Notes: generated by a model from the letters alone, not told the origin. DNA of 64,000 nucleotides from Takakia lepidozioides (GCA_030704615.1 JAKLZA010000278.1:62001-126000); one strand, 5' to 3'. Numbered from the stretch's first letter, positions 21,185 to 32,574 are shown. A program made the numbers and translations.

Positions 21185-21253
21185 GGATGTCCGCTCATGA
21201 GCTCATAGGCTCATAGGCTCATGGGCTCATGCGCTCATGAAATAGTAAACCTC
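21185..21253. repeat. Right terminal region of E1
   Basis: Runs of GCTCATGAGCTCATAGGCTCATAGGC ending in GCTCATGAAATAGTAAACCTC. The reverse complement resembles the E1 left end (TACTATTTCATGAGC against TGCTATTCCATGAGC). The element edge is set at 21253 by this match. Confidence 0.5.
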
Positions 21254-21707
21254 GTTGTGTCGTGCCAGAAGAGCACAACACAAACACTGACACTCCAAGA
21301 GTCACCTCGCACGGATGTGTGCAACACAAGATCATTTCCGACACAACCCTTTATACCGAATGACCCCATGGCGACGATGACGGCAAAATGCAAAGCACAG
21401 GGTAGGCAGTATGACACACGTGGATGCATATGTGAAGCACAACATTTATGGCGAATCTGCAAGAACTGCTCCAAATTGAACTAGCATTAGATTTCTACGG
21501 CACTTCCGAATTTGAAACAATGCAAGAAGGCCGCCATATATTGGCAGGCATCGAAGTACATCTGACATATATCACAAGTACATGCAACGGATGTACATAT
21601 TTTCTAGCACTTTATTTCTTGAATAATACAAAGATGCCGAAATGGATGAATTCCGTTCGCACACAATAACAACACCCGCATCCAAATACGGTTGACAATG
21701 TCCAATT

Positions 21708-22229
21708 TTGATTTGGTTACATGCAATAGCAACCCTTGTTGCAAACGTCAAACTGGAGAGCTCTAGAAGCATCGTGGGGAGCCCTTGTTTCCAGCGGAGG
21801 AGGAAGAGAAGGAATTCATTATACTTCACGAGCTCTAGAAAGAGGAATAGAGCCAGATATAGAATGAGGATGGAAAGAGTGGCCGAAGAGGAAAAGGCGG
21901 AAGAAGAGGGCAAAGAGGAAAGTTCGGCGATGGAAGAGCAGGAATCCGGAGAAGAACAGCAGCCTGCCATAGTTCCAAGAACAGATGAGGAGGACACTGC
22001 ATCCGAGGGAGAGGCAGATGCCGAAGATGATGTTGACGCTGGCCTCACGAAGAACCTAATAGTGGAAGAGAGGATGGGGGAGATGCTCCAGAACATGCGA
22101 GGCATGGAGAGCAGTCCGAAGCGCAAAGGGTCCCCGGCGATTGGGGGAGTCTTCTGGAGCAGCCAAAAAAAAGGTACAATCTTTGAAACCCCACCTTTGT
22201 GCTTCATTGCTGATGTGAACCCAAGTTGA
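21708..22229 (+). CDS. Acidic ORF of E2, 173 aa
   Basis: The first 50 residues are basic and Arg-rich; residues 55-125 are strongly acidic (runs of EEEKAEEEGKEE and SEGEADAEDDVD). It ends just before the E2 palindrome array. By position it may be the first exon of the E2 methyltransferase-like gene, matching the low-complexity N-terminus of the E1 protein. The start shown is the first alternative codon; an ATG lies further in. No domain recognised. Confidence 0.35.
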   Translation: MIWLHAIATLVANVKLESSRSIVGSPCFQRRRKRRNSLYFTSSRKRNRARYRMRMERVAEEEKAEEEGKEESSAMEEQESGEEQQPAIVPRTDEEDTASEGEADAEDDVDAGLTKNLIVEERMGEMLQNMRGMESSPKRKGSPAIGGVFWSSQKKGTIFETPPLCFIADVNPS

Positions 22230-22299
22230 GATTCTATTTCGATATGAACATAGTCTACACACGGCATCTCTGCCAGGTTGCATCAACCGCGAACAAGAA

Positions 22300-23722
22300 G
22301 CTCAAACAGTGTGCGTTGACGCACACTGTTTGAGCCTTCCATTTTGCTGGCTTGTTGATGTGCGAAACGGCCAAATTGGGGAACTAGGGCAGGTTCAATC
22401 CACCACGAATTGGAAGCTGAAACAGTGTGCGTTGACGCACACTGTTTGAGCCCCGCATTTTACTTGGTTGATGGTGTGCAAAACGGCCAGATAGGGCCAC
22501 TATGCCCGGTTCAATCCTCCACTATTTGGCAGCTGAAACAGTGTGCGTTGGCGCACACTGTTTGAGCCCACCTTCTCATTGATTTTTCATCTGAAAAACG
22601 GCCTCAAACGGCATGTATTTGAGGATCAATTATCATTTACATGGCAGCTCAAACAGTGTGCGTCAACGAACACTGTTTGAGCTCACCTTGTCATTGCCTT
22701 TGTCATCTGAAAATCGGCCACATAGGGTATGAATTTGAGGATCAATCATCACTTACCTGGCAGCTCAAACACTGTGCGTTGGCGCACACTGTTTGAGCTA
22801 CCCTTATCATTGCCTTCTTCGTTTGAAAATCGGCCACATAGGGCATGTCTCTGAGGATCGATGAACACTTATCTGGCAGCTCAAACAGTGTGCGTTGGCG
22901 CACACTATTTGAGCCCACCTTCTCATTGATTTTTCATCTGAAAAACGGCCACAAACGGCATGTATTTGAGGATCAATCATCACTTACATGGCAGCTCAAA
23001 TAGTGTGCGTCAACGCACACTGTTTGAGCTCACCTTGTCATTGCCTTTGTCATCTGAAAATCGGCCATATAGGGTATGAATTTGAGATCAATCATCACTT
23101 ACCTGGCAGCTCAAACAATGTGTGTTGGCGCACACTGTTTGAGCTACCTTATCATTGCCTTTTTCGTTTGAAAATCGGCCACATAGGGCATGTCTTGAGG
23201 ATCGATGAACACTTATCTGGCAGCTCAAACAGTGTGCGTTGGCGCACACTGTTTGAGCCCACCTTCTCATTGATTTTCCATCTGAAATACGGCCACAAAC
23301 GGCATGTATTTGAGGATCAATCATCACTTACATGGCAGCTCAAATAGTGTGCGTCAACGCACACTGTTTGAGCTCACCTTGTCATTGCCTTTGTCATCTG
23401 AAAATAGGCCACATAGGGTTTGTATTTGAGGATCAATCATCACTTACCTGGCAGCTCAAACAGTGTGCGTTGGCGCACACTATTTGAGCCCACCTTGTCA
23501 CTGTTTTTTCCTGTGAAATTTAGCAATACAGGGCATGTCTCTGAGGTTCGATGAACACTTACTTGGCAGCTCAAACAGTGTGTGCGTCAACGCACACTGT
23601 TTGAGCTCACCTTGTCATTGCCTTTGTCCTCTGCAAATCGGCCACTAAGGGCTTCTCTTTGAGGTTCAATGAAGACTTACCTTGCAGCTCAAACAGTGTG
23701 CGTCAACGCACACTGTTTGAGC
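22300..23722. repeat. 13-copy array of a 36-bp palindrome in E2
   Basis: Each unit holds the arms GCTCAAACAGTGTGCG and CGCACACTGTTTGAGC around a 4-bp centre (TTGA, TTGG or TCAA). Starts: 22300, 22416, 22532, 22647, 22763, 22879, 22994, 23109, 23223, 23338, 23454, 23569 and 23687, so the period is 114-119 bp. The sequence between the palindromes is also repeated (CACCTTCTCATTGATTTTTCATCTGAAAA-like or CACCTTGTCATTGCC-like) but varies more than the arms. Several arm changes are matched or tolerated on the other arm, so the dyad appears to be the conserved part. It lies upstream of, or in the first intron of, the E2 gene. Confidence 0.95.
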
Positions 23723-23749
23723 TCACCTTTTTCTTCAACACATGGACTG

Positions 23750-26700
23750 TCTGCCATGCTCAAACACCATCGTCTCATGTTTCACTCTTATATCAATTTG
23801 AATGGAACAACCCTGCAGGAGAAGATGCAAAGTGTGGCGGAGGAGATCCCTTCGGGGCTGGGGAAGGAGATCATTGTTGATGTTGACGATGAGTTCTATG
23901 AAAGCAAAGCCGCTGAGATGCTGGGGGGGTCAGAAGGTTAACTCTTAGCTTGTGGTGCAAAGTATGCTTGCCCCGGGTGGGAGGTTGAAGATTCCCCTGT
24001 GTAGGATGGTTTCCATGCCCGTCGTTCGACCACCCCTCATCAAGGACATTCTCAAGCTAGAGGCCGAGTTTGTTCATGGGTAGTTGGATGGATCCGCAGT
24101 GTTTTACATTTGTACAAAGGATTCCAGAGGCAATGAGCTCCTTGTGGATGAGTCAATCGTGGACTGCTGGGATCCTATTTGGAGACAGGTGTGAACAAAT
24201 CCTTCGAACTTCTTCTCTCCAGGAAACCTTCCACCCAGGCAATCTCGGGGAAGATGTTTCACGTTTGGGATGGGAACCACCGGTTGCTTGCATGGATGGC
24301 TGTCATTGGGAGGCTGCACTCACAGGAGGAAGAGTGGCATTACTCTTTCGATCGATGGTGCTGGATTGTGAGGGAACATGATGGGTCTTCTGACGGAAAT
24401 GAATGATGTGAACGGGTTGGTTTCTCATTCTACATGTTCCACTTGTAGTTCCGTGGTTCTTTGATTAAAGTCCTTGAATTTCATTCTGACTTTCAGATAT
24501 CATTCTGCAGAGGAACGGAGACATCGCATGTCAAAACGAGTTTGGTTCACACACTGTATAGGATACAAAGGATCGGGCAGATGCCCTTGACCAACTTCAA
24601 GACCATCCTTTCAGCAGAGACGTACAAGAAGTGCGAAAGCTCCAAGACATCGGAAACGTGTACTCGTTGACACGTGAGGCTTTCATGAAGTACATGTACA
24701 CGGTGAGATACATCTTCCTTCATCTGCCTTTTCCATATTCCCTTGGGTTGATGCAACTCTCGTGCATTCCCTTGCAGCAAGACATTGCAGATGCAGGGAA
24801 GCGTGGCAAACTGGAATACTACAGGTCAACCCCTGAGGAGATAAGGACAGCAAAGGGGTTGAGAGTCACATCCAAAAGAGATGACCGCTACAAGAAGGAC
24901 TATAATGAGTGCTTTTGTGAAGCAGTTGAGAATTGCCGACCCATCATTCGGATCGCAGTTTCTCCTGGAGATAAAAAAACCATTATAACAAACCAGGCAA
25001 GCCAGAGATGGCCCAGGAGAAGTTACACAGGTTGTCTACCGCCATTGTGTCTTCAGAACAGAAGGTGAAGTGGCTACAGATATGGAACTCCAATCCCACA
25101 GTTAGGGATACCCACATGTTCCCCAGGCCGGAGAAAGAGAAGAAGACCCAGCGTGTCATTCCTGTCAGTGACAATGTGCTGGACACATGGCTTCACAAGG
25201 CCACTTACTGGAGCCAGGTGTGATGTCCTTTCCTGTGTCACTTTCTTTTCTCTTTTCCTGTCCTTCTCTTTCCATTGCCTCTCACATTCGCTGTGATTGT
25301 TTTTGGGTTCATTCTTGCATTTGAATTGTTTTGCAGTTGGAAGAAAGGGCACGGTCGGTTCTGCATACTCAGCTGGCTGACTATGGCATCACTATGACAG
25401 CACCGAAGGTCTCCTTCGAAGCATACATGAGGAAATGGAAAGCCACAGTGTGGCACTCTTGTTTCTTTAGAGAGTTCAGCAAGGAGGGTGGCATCAGTCG
25501 GACACATGACCTCGACCAGCAAGAAAAAGAGAGGAAGCCTGGAAACGATGCCTTTACAGTGCACACCCTGGGCCGTTCAGGCTACTTAGTGTGCTGTGGT
25601 TGCAATGTACTGTGACACATACAGTTTAAGGGGGTCTTCTTGGCGTGAGAAAGAACAAGGGGGTGGTTGATCCCAAGGACCCGTACCATGCAGTGGAACA
25701 TCCGACGAGGGTCATTCGCCCTACCAGGTTGGAGATGGCCAACGTCGGATTCCTTGCCATGATGGAGTCCAAGAAATCTGATTACAAGGGCGAGCCATCA
25801 CCAGTGTGGGAGAGGATTGTGGAGTTCCTCGGCACGGTGCGTGTTCTCTTTTGCATCTTCTCTGCTGTGGGCATGGATCGTTTCAATCCTCTTGAGTATT
25901 CCATTGTAATTTTGTTTGCAGGCTAAAATGACCAAATCCTGGGTGAACGGGAAGGAGAAGCAATATGCAGCCAAACTCATAATCTTGGACATCCCTGATG
26001 GGTTGGCAGTCCCGGATGTCCCTCCATCGGGTGCTTGTCTGGGTTGGAATGCTTTTGATGAGCGCTACTGGCGGTGGTTTTCTCCTTTTGCAATTTTTTC
26101 CTGTCCGATGCAGTGTTTTGGTGCTCATACAGTCGGCCGACGTTCGCTGTCGCCGTGCACTTGCCAGCTATTTGAAAGCCTCGGGCATGAGAGTCCTGAA
26201 GACATGGAATTGTGTGAACAGCATGTACCTTACGAAGGGGGATCGTCCGGGAGAGATGGTAAATTTGCCTTCTTCTTTCCTCTTCTTGGTGGTTCTCGGA
26301 TGGAGTTGTGTAGGTCACTCGAACTCATATGTAGGGGCCTGATTTTTTAAGCTTCTTAGTTCCTTGTGGATGTGTTGTTCGCAGACTCGTTTGTTTGAAG
26401 CTGTTTGTCTCGTCCGAGTGCATCCACCAACGACTCCGGCCGGCATTTCGGAGTTCGCCATCACTCATGGGGCAAGTTCATAGACGACAGGACAGATCCT
26501 CCACGGATGACATGCACCACAACTACGTCGACAACAACGTGTGGTTGCGAAGGGGGAATGGGGTTCCTTGGAGAGGGGCGAGGGAGAGGAGCCCGGCTTT
26601 CATTCAAACGATCCTACACAGACGCCAGAGTTCTGGATTTTGTCAATGGGCACAGGTTCGTCTCTTCAACATTCAGATTTCATGAGGTTTGATTGAGCTT

Positions 26701-27290
26701 GCACTTTCAGTACATCCCACCGTTCCAAATGTGTCTTCAATGTCTGCTTCCTTCATTCTATTCCACTGTAGGTGCTTCGTACCACGCTTGCAAGGCCAGT
26801 GGCGCGACATCTCTTTGGGATTGAAGGGGATGCTGAGATTTACAAGAACCTCCTGATGGGTTTGGGTGGACACACTTCTCAAGTCCTTCCGAAGCCCCGT
26901 CCCGCTGATATTGATACAGAGGAGACTTCCGACAAGGAGCTGGACTCCGATTTTGCCTATGAGTGAGTTCAACCTGTGGATGCTTGCATTGTTGTTTCAA
27001 TATCGAGAATCACTGTTCTTGAGGCAAAGTTCACATGGCAGACATCCTCTTCGTTGGACTTGTGTATTGCATATTGTGTTCTGAATGGGTTTTTGTCGAC
27101 ATGTGCAGGAGTCCGCGTGCTTCCACTTGCCCTCCAGGGCTATCACACCTATTTGGACTTCTTTCCAGTCCTCCTCGGTCTTGCGTGCTACCTGTCTATG
27201 CGGAGGCACTCGCAACAAGCATGACCGTTCATGGCACTCGGAGTCCACCCATCGACGGCCGTGGTAGAAGAGTGTGTGTTGGGGCAGAAT
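23750..27290 (+). pseudogene. Decayed ParB-methyltransferase paralogue (E2)
   Basis: Segments in several frames follow the same order as the E1 gene. GKMFHVWDGNHRLLAWM (about 24249-24300) is the ParB/Srx-like motif; an in-frame stop and shifts occur around it. KTSLVHTLYRIQRIGQMPLTNFKTIL (near 24535-24610) matches the second E1 exon. KLIILDIPDG (near 25975-26000) and FDERYW (near 26053) match the methyltransferase motif IV region. RSPAFIQTIL, then VLDFVNG (near 26630) and, after an intron, HLFGIEGDAEIY (near 26808) match motifs X, I and II. GIEGD is closer to the classical GIExD than the E1 version. Frame breaks between 24.0 and 26.6 kb make an intact protein unlikely. The shared DIPD shows that the non-canonical motif IV is a family trait, not a mutation in E1. 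Confidence 0.65.
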
Positions 27291-27299
27291 CTTTGTGGA

Positions 27300-27975
27300 T
27301 GACATAGCACAGGGGTCGAGACTGATTCTGATGACTGTGACACTTGATATAGTTTTCTTTTGGTTTTATTCGGGGCAAATTTGAAATGGGATGGTGTGTG
27401 TCCTTGTTGTCCTGTTTGCAATGTGTGCGTGGAATGCACATTTAATGGGAACAAACTATTGTTGGAGATGGGGGTTGCATGGACTGCCCGGATTGTTCCT
27501 TCAATCTATTTAGTGTTTTCTGGACCTCACAGACTTGAGTGCATTGCAAAAACAAACAAACGACTTTGGTTCGTGTACAGCATTCTCGCATCATTTGGTC
27601 GTTGGTCTCCAAACCATTCCTGCTTGAAAATGGTTGGTGAATCCATCACGGTGAAGTCCACCTCATCAAAGAGCTGTGAGGCATTCTCAAATCTATTGAG
27701 CATCCATGATGCTCCCGCACATACCTGGCATGTTCGCAAGGATGGTGAGTAAGAAAAGATTTCGCAGGGATCCGCTTTAGATCATGTCAGTGTGCACCTC
27801 CTCACGACGTACCCACATAAACTTGTGAGGCTTGGTATGTTGATAACGTCTGCATGGATGCAATGGATACAATGGATGTAACATATCCATGGCCACTGCA
27901 TTCCCGGGAAATGGCTGATCAACCCGCGGAAAATAGGTGACACCCGCGGAAATAGGCCATGTATGTATGCTGACG
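27300..27975. other. E2 3' non-coding DNA
   Basis: No convincing gene. A+T-richer than the preceding exons. Small repeats of the type ATGGATGCAATGGATACAATGGATG occur near 27850-27880. Confidence 0.4.
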
Positions 27976-28067
27976 TGGCGTGAGCCTGTGCTTGGGCTCA
28001 CGGTTTCCTGGGCTCATAGGCTCACGGCTCCAGGCTCACGGAATAGCACCCCCCTTCACGGGCAATG

Positions 28068-28340
28068 GTGTGTCACCCACGACAATGTCCCTCACGGCAG
28101 TGTCAGCCACACCGGTATCCGCAGTGTCACCCTGAGGTGCAGTGTAACCCTCCTTCCCTGTTGCTCCTCTCTGCGCAGTGTCACCCTCGGTTTCAGGGCC
28201 TCCTCCCCTTGCAGTGTCACCCCCGCATCAATGTGACCCACGAAGGCTCGGTGACTGTCTGTCTGCTCAATCCCCCGGACAATGTCACCCTCAATACTGA
28301 CCACCTCCTCCAATGTGACATGTTGTGGCGCGAAATGACT
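28068..28340. repeat. GTGTCACCC motif cluster, left end of E3
   Basis: About a dozen copies of CAGTGTCACCC, AATGTCACCC or GTGTAACCC spaced 15-30 bp, starting at 28071. It is the inverted counterpart of the GGGTGACAC words at 32670-33240. Confidence 0.7.
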
Positions 28341-28347
28341 TGGATCT

Positions 28348-28986
28348 TCAGTGCATCATTCGAACAGTGTCATTATGAGAGAGGTTGACCACCTGATCCT
28401 CACAAATACTTACATTGCTGCATGGAGGGTTCAACCCAGCATCTCCAGATTCAAAGTCATACACAGACTCTGGGTCAAGCGGGTCCCCGGTTCTTCGATT
28501 AAGACCTCCAAAAGAAATGACTGGGGATGCGGACAAAGAGGTTCGCACTTGGGTGTTCCACCTTGATGTATCATCTTCAGTATCAGTATCAGAATTCACG
28601 GGCAAATCCCGCGTCAAGTCTGCTAGGTTCACCCCCAAGTGCAGCTGGGTTGAGTACAATTCACCAACCTGCGACAAAGATACAATGGTAGATTGACTTG
28701 GAATGATGTCCTCGTCATGTACATCGTCGCTTTGCAAGGCGGAAATTGAATGAAGATGAGGTTCAACCATCTCCTCATCCTGTAACATAGAGGGCCCATC
28801 ACTCGTTTGCACGCCCCCTGTATCGCATTGTGGAGGGGCCCCATACACAACTTCGTGAAGCTCACGTTGAGCCTCAAAAAGGTTTTTGAACGCATTGGCG
28901 ACTTGATTGGTCATGAGCTCGGACTCATCTGCATCGGGGAAAAGACAAAGGTTTTCAGTCGTGGAACGAGATTTTTGAAAGTGCAA
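28348..28986 (-). CDS. Acidic E3 ORF, probable 3' exon
   Basis: 212 codons, strongly acidic (NSDTDTEDD, DDVHDEDIIPS), with a possible helical segment MTNQVANAFKNLFEAQRELHE near the N-terminal third. No known domain. It is the leftmost of a series of minus-strand open segments in E3 and probably forms the C-terminal part of one spliced gene with the segments at 29.5-30.2 and 30.4-30.7 kb. Splice borders could not be fixed. Confidence 0.4.
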   Translation of the reverse strand: MHFQKSRSTTENLCLFPDADESELMTNQVANAFKNLFEAQRELHEVVYGAPPQCDTGGVQTSDGPSMLQDEEMVEPHLHSISALQSDDVHDEDIIPSQSTIVSLSQVGELYSTQLHLGVNLADLTRDLPVNSDTDTEDDTSRWNTQVRTSLSASPVISFGGLNRRTGDPLDPESVYDFESGDAGLNPPCSNVSICEDQVVNLSHNDTVRMMH

Positions 28987-30430
28987 GGGTTACACTATAT
29001 AAGGGTTACACTGACTAGGACAAGACAGTGGTTCGGATTACACGATGTGGGTTACACCACCCTTGTTAGAGACAGTAGTTTGCAATGGGTTACACTACAT
29101 GGGTTACACTAGTGAGATTACACAACGAGGGTAACAAATCTAGGGTAACACAACGAGGGGTAACATTAGGGGTACACTGATTACAGGGTTACATACTCCG
29201 AGGGTTACACTGATTACAGGGTTACACACAGCGAGGGTTACATTGAGTACAGGCTTCCACATAGCGAGGGTTACACTGATTACAGGATTACAAACAAATG
29301 GGTTACACGACGAGAGGGTGACAGTGGATGGAGTAACACTTACAGAGATACCAAGGCACACAGACCCAATGTCTCTCATATTGGATGCCCAAACGCGCAT
29401 TGAAGTCCATTTTGTTGGTGATTCGCTGAAGAGGCCACAACACCAAAGCTGGATAAACGATTCTCTCTGATGGATCGCAAAGTGATGGGCGGCGCGACGA
29501 TGGCTTGCCTTGCAAAACTGTATAGCTCCGTTGATCTTAACTGACTTGTCACCCCACTCTTCTGTACTCAAACTCGATCTTAAGTCCTCGAGCTCAAAAT
29601 CCAAGGTCGCAATCCCGTCACCAGGTTGTGCAAAGTACATCAGACTAAAGCCATAATACTCATACCAGGTCCTTCACCTTTGAGGCCGTAAGAGCACTTT
29701 CCAGAAGGTCAGTCGTGAACCCCAACCTGGGATGCGTTTGGGAAACTGATCTGCCATGATTTCTTACATCGTTGTGGGCCAGAATTCTCAAAAGAAGTGG
29801 TGGCGGTCCAATGTGCGGTTTGGTGAGATTCTCCATTTGACTGATCAATCCTTCGCAAAACTGCGAGTGAATTCCAACGGATCTGGAACAACCAAACCTT
29901 CAATTCCATCTACAGTAATAGTGATGACAAGAGGATTTGAAGTTCTGGCATCGTCAAGGTCGGTATTGCCAACAACTGGTTCGTCCATCGTGTCATCATC
30001 ATGTGAGGCTTGGCTCTCTCGATGGACTCGTGTAAGTCTCCCACATTTCTTCTTTTTCTGCTTTAGCATGTCAGGATGCCCAATGCTCTCCAAATACTCC
30101 TTCAGCCGATTCAATTCCTCTATCATTGACGGACCATGATCCGGCTGGGCTGTAAATGCCTTGTGGGCAGTAACAACACTGTCCATATCATTCTAAGATG
30201 ATGTCGAGCTCCCTGCGCAATACAGCGTGAGGGGTTACACCAGAGAAAAGTTACAGCACGAGGGGTTACACATGAAAAAGGGTTACAAGGAAGATGGGCT
30301 ACACGGGGTTACACAGAGGTGGGTTACACACCAGAGGGATTTTTAAAAGGGGTCCTCTGTAGGTGGATTACACTCTGGGTTACACGCCACAGGAGAGACA
30401 GGGGGGGTAACACAAAGGGTTACACGGATA
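28985..30430. repeat. GGGTTACA motif clusters, left and central E3
   Basis: Dense copies of GGGTTACA(C/T) at 28985-29340 and again at 30225-30430, often 10-25 bp apart, all on the plus strand. The segment between is the open frame 29.4-30.2 kb. Confidence 0.85.
29480..30186 (-). CDS. E3 ORF segments of unknown function
   Basis: Two open segments: 30186-29845 (a helix rich in charged residues, EELNRLKEYLESIGHPDMLK, then KQKKKKCGRL) and 29640 to about 29360 (FELEDLRSSLSTEEWGDKSV followed by a His- and Trp-rich stretch). Both have protein-like composition and share the minus strand with their neighbours. No family recognised. The frame left of 29360 enters the GGGTTACA repeats and is not coding. 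Confidence 0.35.
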
Positions 30431-30857
30431 GACAACATTTGAAAACAGAGAAATGGCAGGGAATCCAACTTGATTGTCCGTCGATAGAACCCAACTTGAT
30501 TTTGCAGCTGTCGCATGGACTGCGCCCTCGCCTCGCGCAACAAATTCTTGGAATGCTGGCCAAAACCCCTTCTCATTGACATTCGGAAATGGGAACTGAG
30601 GAATAAGGCCATGCGGTAGCATAAGGATTGAGCCTGGAGTTCGCTTTCGCAAGATGAACCTTGAGCTCCGGTTTCCCCGGTTTCCAATGTTGATTTTCTT
30701 TGCAATAGGGACAGGTAGAGGCGGGCTCAGTCGCCGCTTGTCTCTCTCGTTAGGAACCTGCCGAACAGAAGGACCAGGACAGAAACAACAGGAGCACCAG
30801 AAGATGGAACCTCTGCAGCAGAAGTAGCCGCAGAAGGTACAACAGCAGGCACTTCAA

Positions 30858-31268
30858 TCAGATCTGCAATCTCACCCAAAGCCACCCTATTTGCAGAATC
30901 CATGCATGATATGCATCAACAGAAGAAGCTGAAACAAAATTCACCACATTTTCAACAGCCATGGCATGCTTGAGCTCCACATCAGGAAACGGTTTTGTTC
31001 CTTTCGGTCTGGCCATACATGCGGCCGTTCCATCGACAATTTGCCGATTCAATCTGCTCTTATCTACCTTTACTTCCCCACAGTAAGGACATTTGAACTT
31101 AGGCCGGCCCTTTGCTCCCTCCACGGCCTCTCTACACCTGGTGTGGCAGTACGCGATCATTGTAGCATGCTCATGCTCAGTGTACCAGAAGCGAATTCGT
31201 TCGCCGTCCCTCTTCAAGTGATCAAATGGAATAGTAGCCTCTCCAGGGAACAGATAACAATCAGCCAT
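30858..31268 (-). CDS. Zinc-finger-like E3 protein, 5' exon
   Basis: ATG 31268 starts a frame with FPGEATIPFDHLKRDGERIR, a Cys/His segment (AYCHTRCREA) and KFKCPYCGEVKVDKSRLNRQ followed by a Cys 15 or so residues later and MARPKGTKPFPDVELKHAM. The CxxC...C arrangement before a transposase-like ORF set recalls BED-type fingers of hAT-like transposases, but the expected final His is not obvious. A related MARPKETKPF segment is found on the opposite strand at 32156. It may be the DNA-binding N-terminus of the E3 protein that reads the GGGTTACA motif. That is inference. Confidence 0.4.
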   Translation of the reverse strand: MADCYLFPGEATIPFDHLKRDGERIRFWYTEHEHATMIAYCHTRCREAVEGAKGRPKFKCPYCGEVKVDKSRLNRQIVDGTAACMARPKGTKPFPDVELKHAMAVENVVNFVSASSVDAYHAWILQIGWLWVRLQI

Positions 31269-31559
31269 GGCAAAAGAAAAAGCTGACAGAAGAGAAGAGC
31301 AAGAGCAAGAGCAAGAGCAGACAAGACAAGACCAAGATAATTCCGAAGAACGCACAGCAGGGAGCACGCACAGCAAGGAGTGCAGGAAGAATCTGAAAGG
31401 GCTGCGAGAAGGGAAAACTAAACAATGATCAAAGAACGAAGAACGAAGCTAGCTAGATGTCACCCGTAAGGCACATCGGTTAAGCGAAAGCCGGCGGTTC
31501 ATTAAAATCTGGCGGCTTGCAATCAATTATATCCACACTGACTCACACGTGTATGAGTT

Positions 31560-32010
31560 GCAATCCCGGTGTCACCCGAAATAGCGGAGTGTAACCCATA
31601 ACCCTACACTTGTGAGCGCGACAAACCGGCCGTTACCCGCATGCGAGACACGTCGAGTGTAACCCTCCGTCATGTACCCACATATGGTGTAACCCTTCGT
31701 CACAACCTCATGTACCCCTAGTCTATGTGACTCCCGAACACAACATCGATGTAACCTTGTCATATCAAACCATTAGTATGCAACCTCCAGGTAAACATGG
31801 TCAATGTAACGCCCCACCCATGTAACCCTAGCCTATGTGGCTCCGCGAGCACAACATCCACGTAACCCATCAACATGTCAACCCCATCTAAACCTCCATT
31901 ACTAAACCGTCTACCAAGCCACCATGTATTGAGAAAGAAAACACCGTGTAACCCCCTGTGTGTAACCATAGCACACGTGACGCAGTCATATAAACCATCA
32001 GACATGTAAC
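31560..32010. repeat. TGTAACCC motif cluster, inverted orientation
   Basis: The same 8-mer as in the left and right clusters but on the opposite strand (GTGTAACCC, TGTAACCCT), at least ten copies. The switch in orientation falls right upstream of the zinc-finger-like ORF. Confidence 0.8.
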
Positions 32011-32155
32011 CGGTTGACAATGCTTGCAGAACACGCAGGATTCGATACGTATTGCATCCAGAATAGCGATGAGTAGGCTGCCTCGGCTGGTATGTGAACA
32101 AAAGATACACGAGAGGAGAGTGAATGGGCACCCCGTCAAATGAGCGGCTGCTTGC

Positions 32156-32290
32156 ATGGCTAGACCGAAAGAAACAAAACCCTTTCGTAATGCGGATCTC
32201 AGGAATACCATAGCCATCGGGGACGGTGACAAAACAACAAGAATGACATTGAGAAAGAAAAAGGATAGAGACAACCGTATCAATCGTAGA
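32156..32290 (+). pseudogene. Fragment related to the E3 zinc-finger ORF
   Basis: AACMARPKETKPFRNADLRN on the plus strand resembles AACMARPKGTKPFPDVELKH of the minus-strand ORF near 31010. The rest of that ORF is not present in recognisable form. It indicates a second, inverted and decayed E3 relative. Confidence 0.45.
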
Positions 32291-32574
32291 GAAAACCGTA
32301 GTAATAGATTTGCCGGATCACTGCGCGGAAAGCATTGTCTTGCATGTTGCTGGGAGGACGATACGGAACTGAATGAACTACAAATCTTTCACATTGATGT
32401 GTGAAGCCGATTGGGCGCCACGGGAATTGCAGAAAGCTGATGCCCCAAAGCAAAAAAACGAGCGAGCTAGGAATCTGAAAAATGGACGGAGAGAGCAAAT
32501 TAGGGTTTCGGCCTCCATTTCAACCTCCATTCGGCCGTCGGATAGTTTACACGTGTATGATGTACACGAGGCGG

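Larger units (their letters stand above)
7561..21253. mobile_element. Giant element E1 with transposase and ParB-methyltransferase genes
   Basis: The left end is GGGGGTTGCTATTCC followed by repeated GAGCTCATGAGC words (7561-7615). The right end (21185-21253) has the same GCTCATGAGC/GCTCATAGGC words and, read on the other strand, GAGGTTTACTATTTCATGAGC, an imperfect inverted match to the left end. Between them are a 183-aa ORF (plus), a MULE-like transposase (minus), the fused ParB-methyltransferase gene (plus) and dozens of copies of one palindrome in the non-coding DNA. Clear target-site duplications are not visible. A better match to the left end lies at 28054, so E1 and E2 might instead be one 20.5-kb composite. 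Confidence 0.65.
21254..28054. mobile_element. Element E2, diverged relative of E1
   Basis: The right end (27975-28054) is a run of GGCTCACGG/GGCTCATAGG words ending GCTCACGGAATAGCACCCCCC, which is the inverted counterpart of the E1 left end. Inside are an acidic ORF, 13 copies of a long palindrome unlike that of E1, and a decayed plus-strand paralogue of the ParB-methyltransferase gene. No transposase and no left terminus were found, so E2 is either truncated or the right half of a composite with E1. Confidence 0.55.

Noticed and set aside
22300-23722. CRISPR-like array (regular palindromic repeats at about 115 bp)
   Set aside because: The spacers are themselves repeated, the host is a eukaryote, and no cas genes are present. 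It is an element-internal inverted-repeat array.
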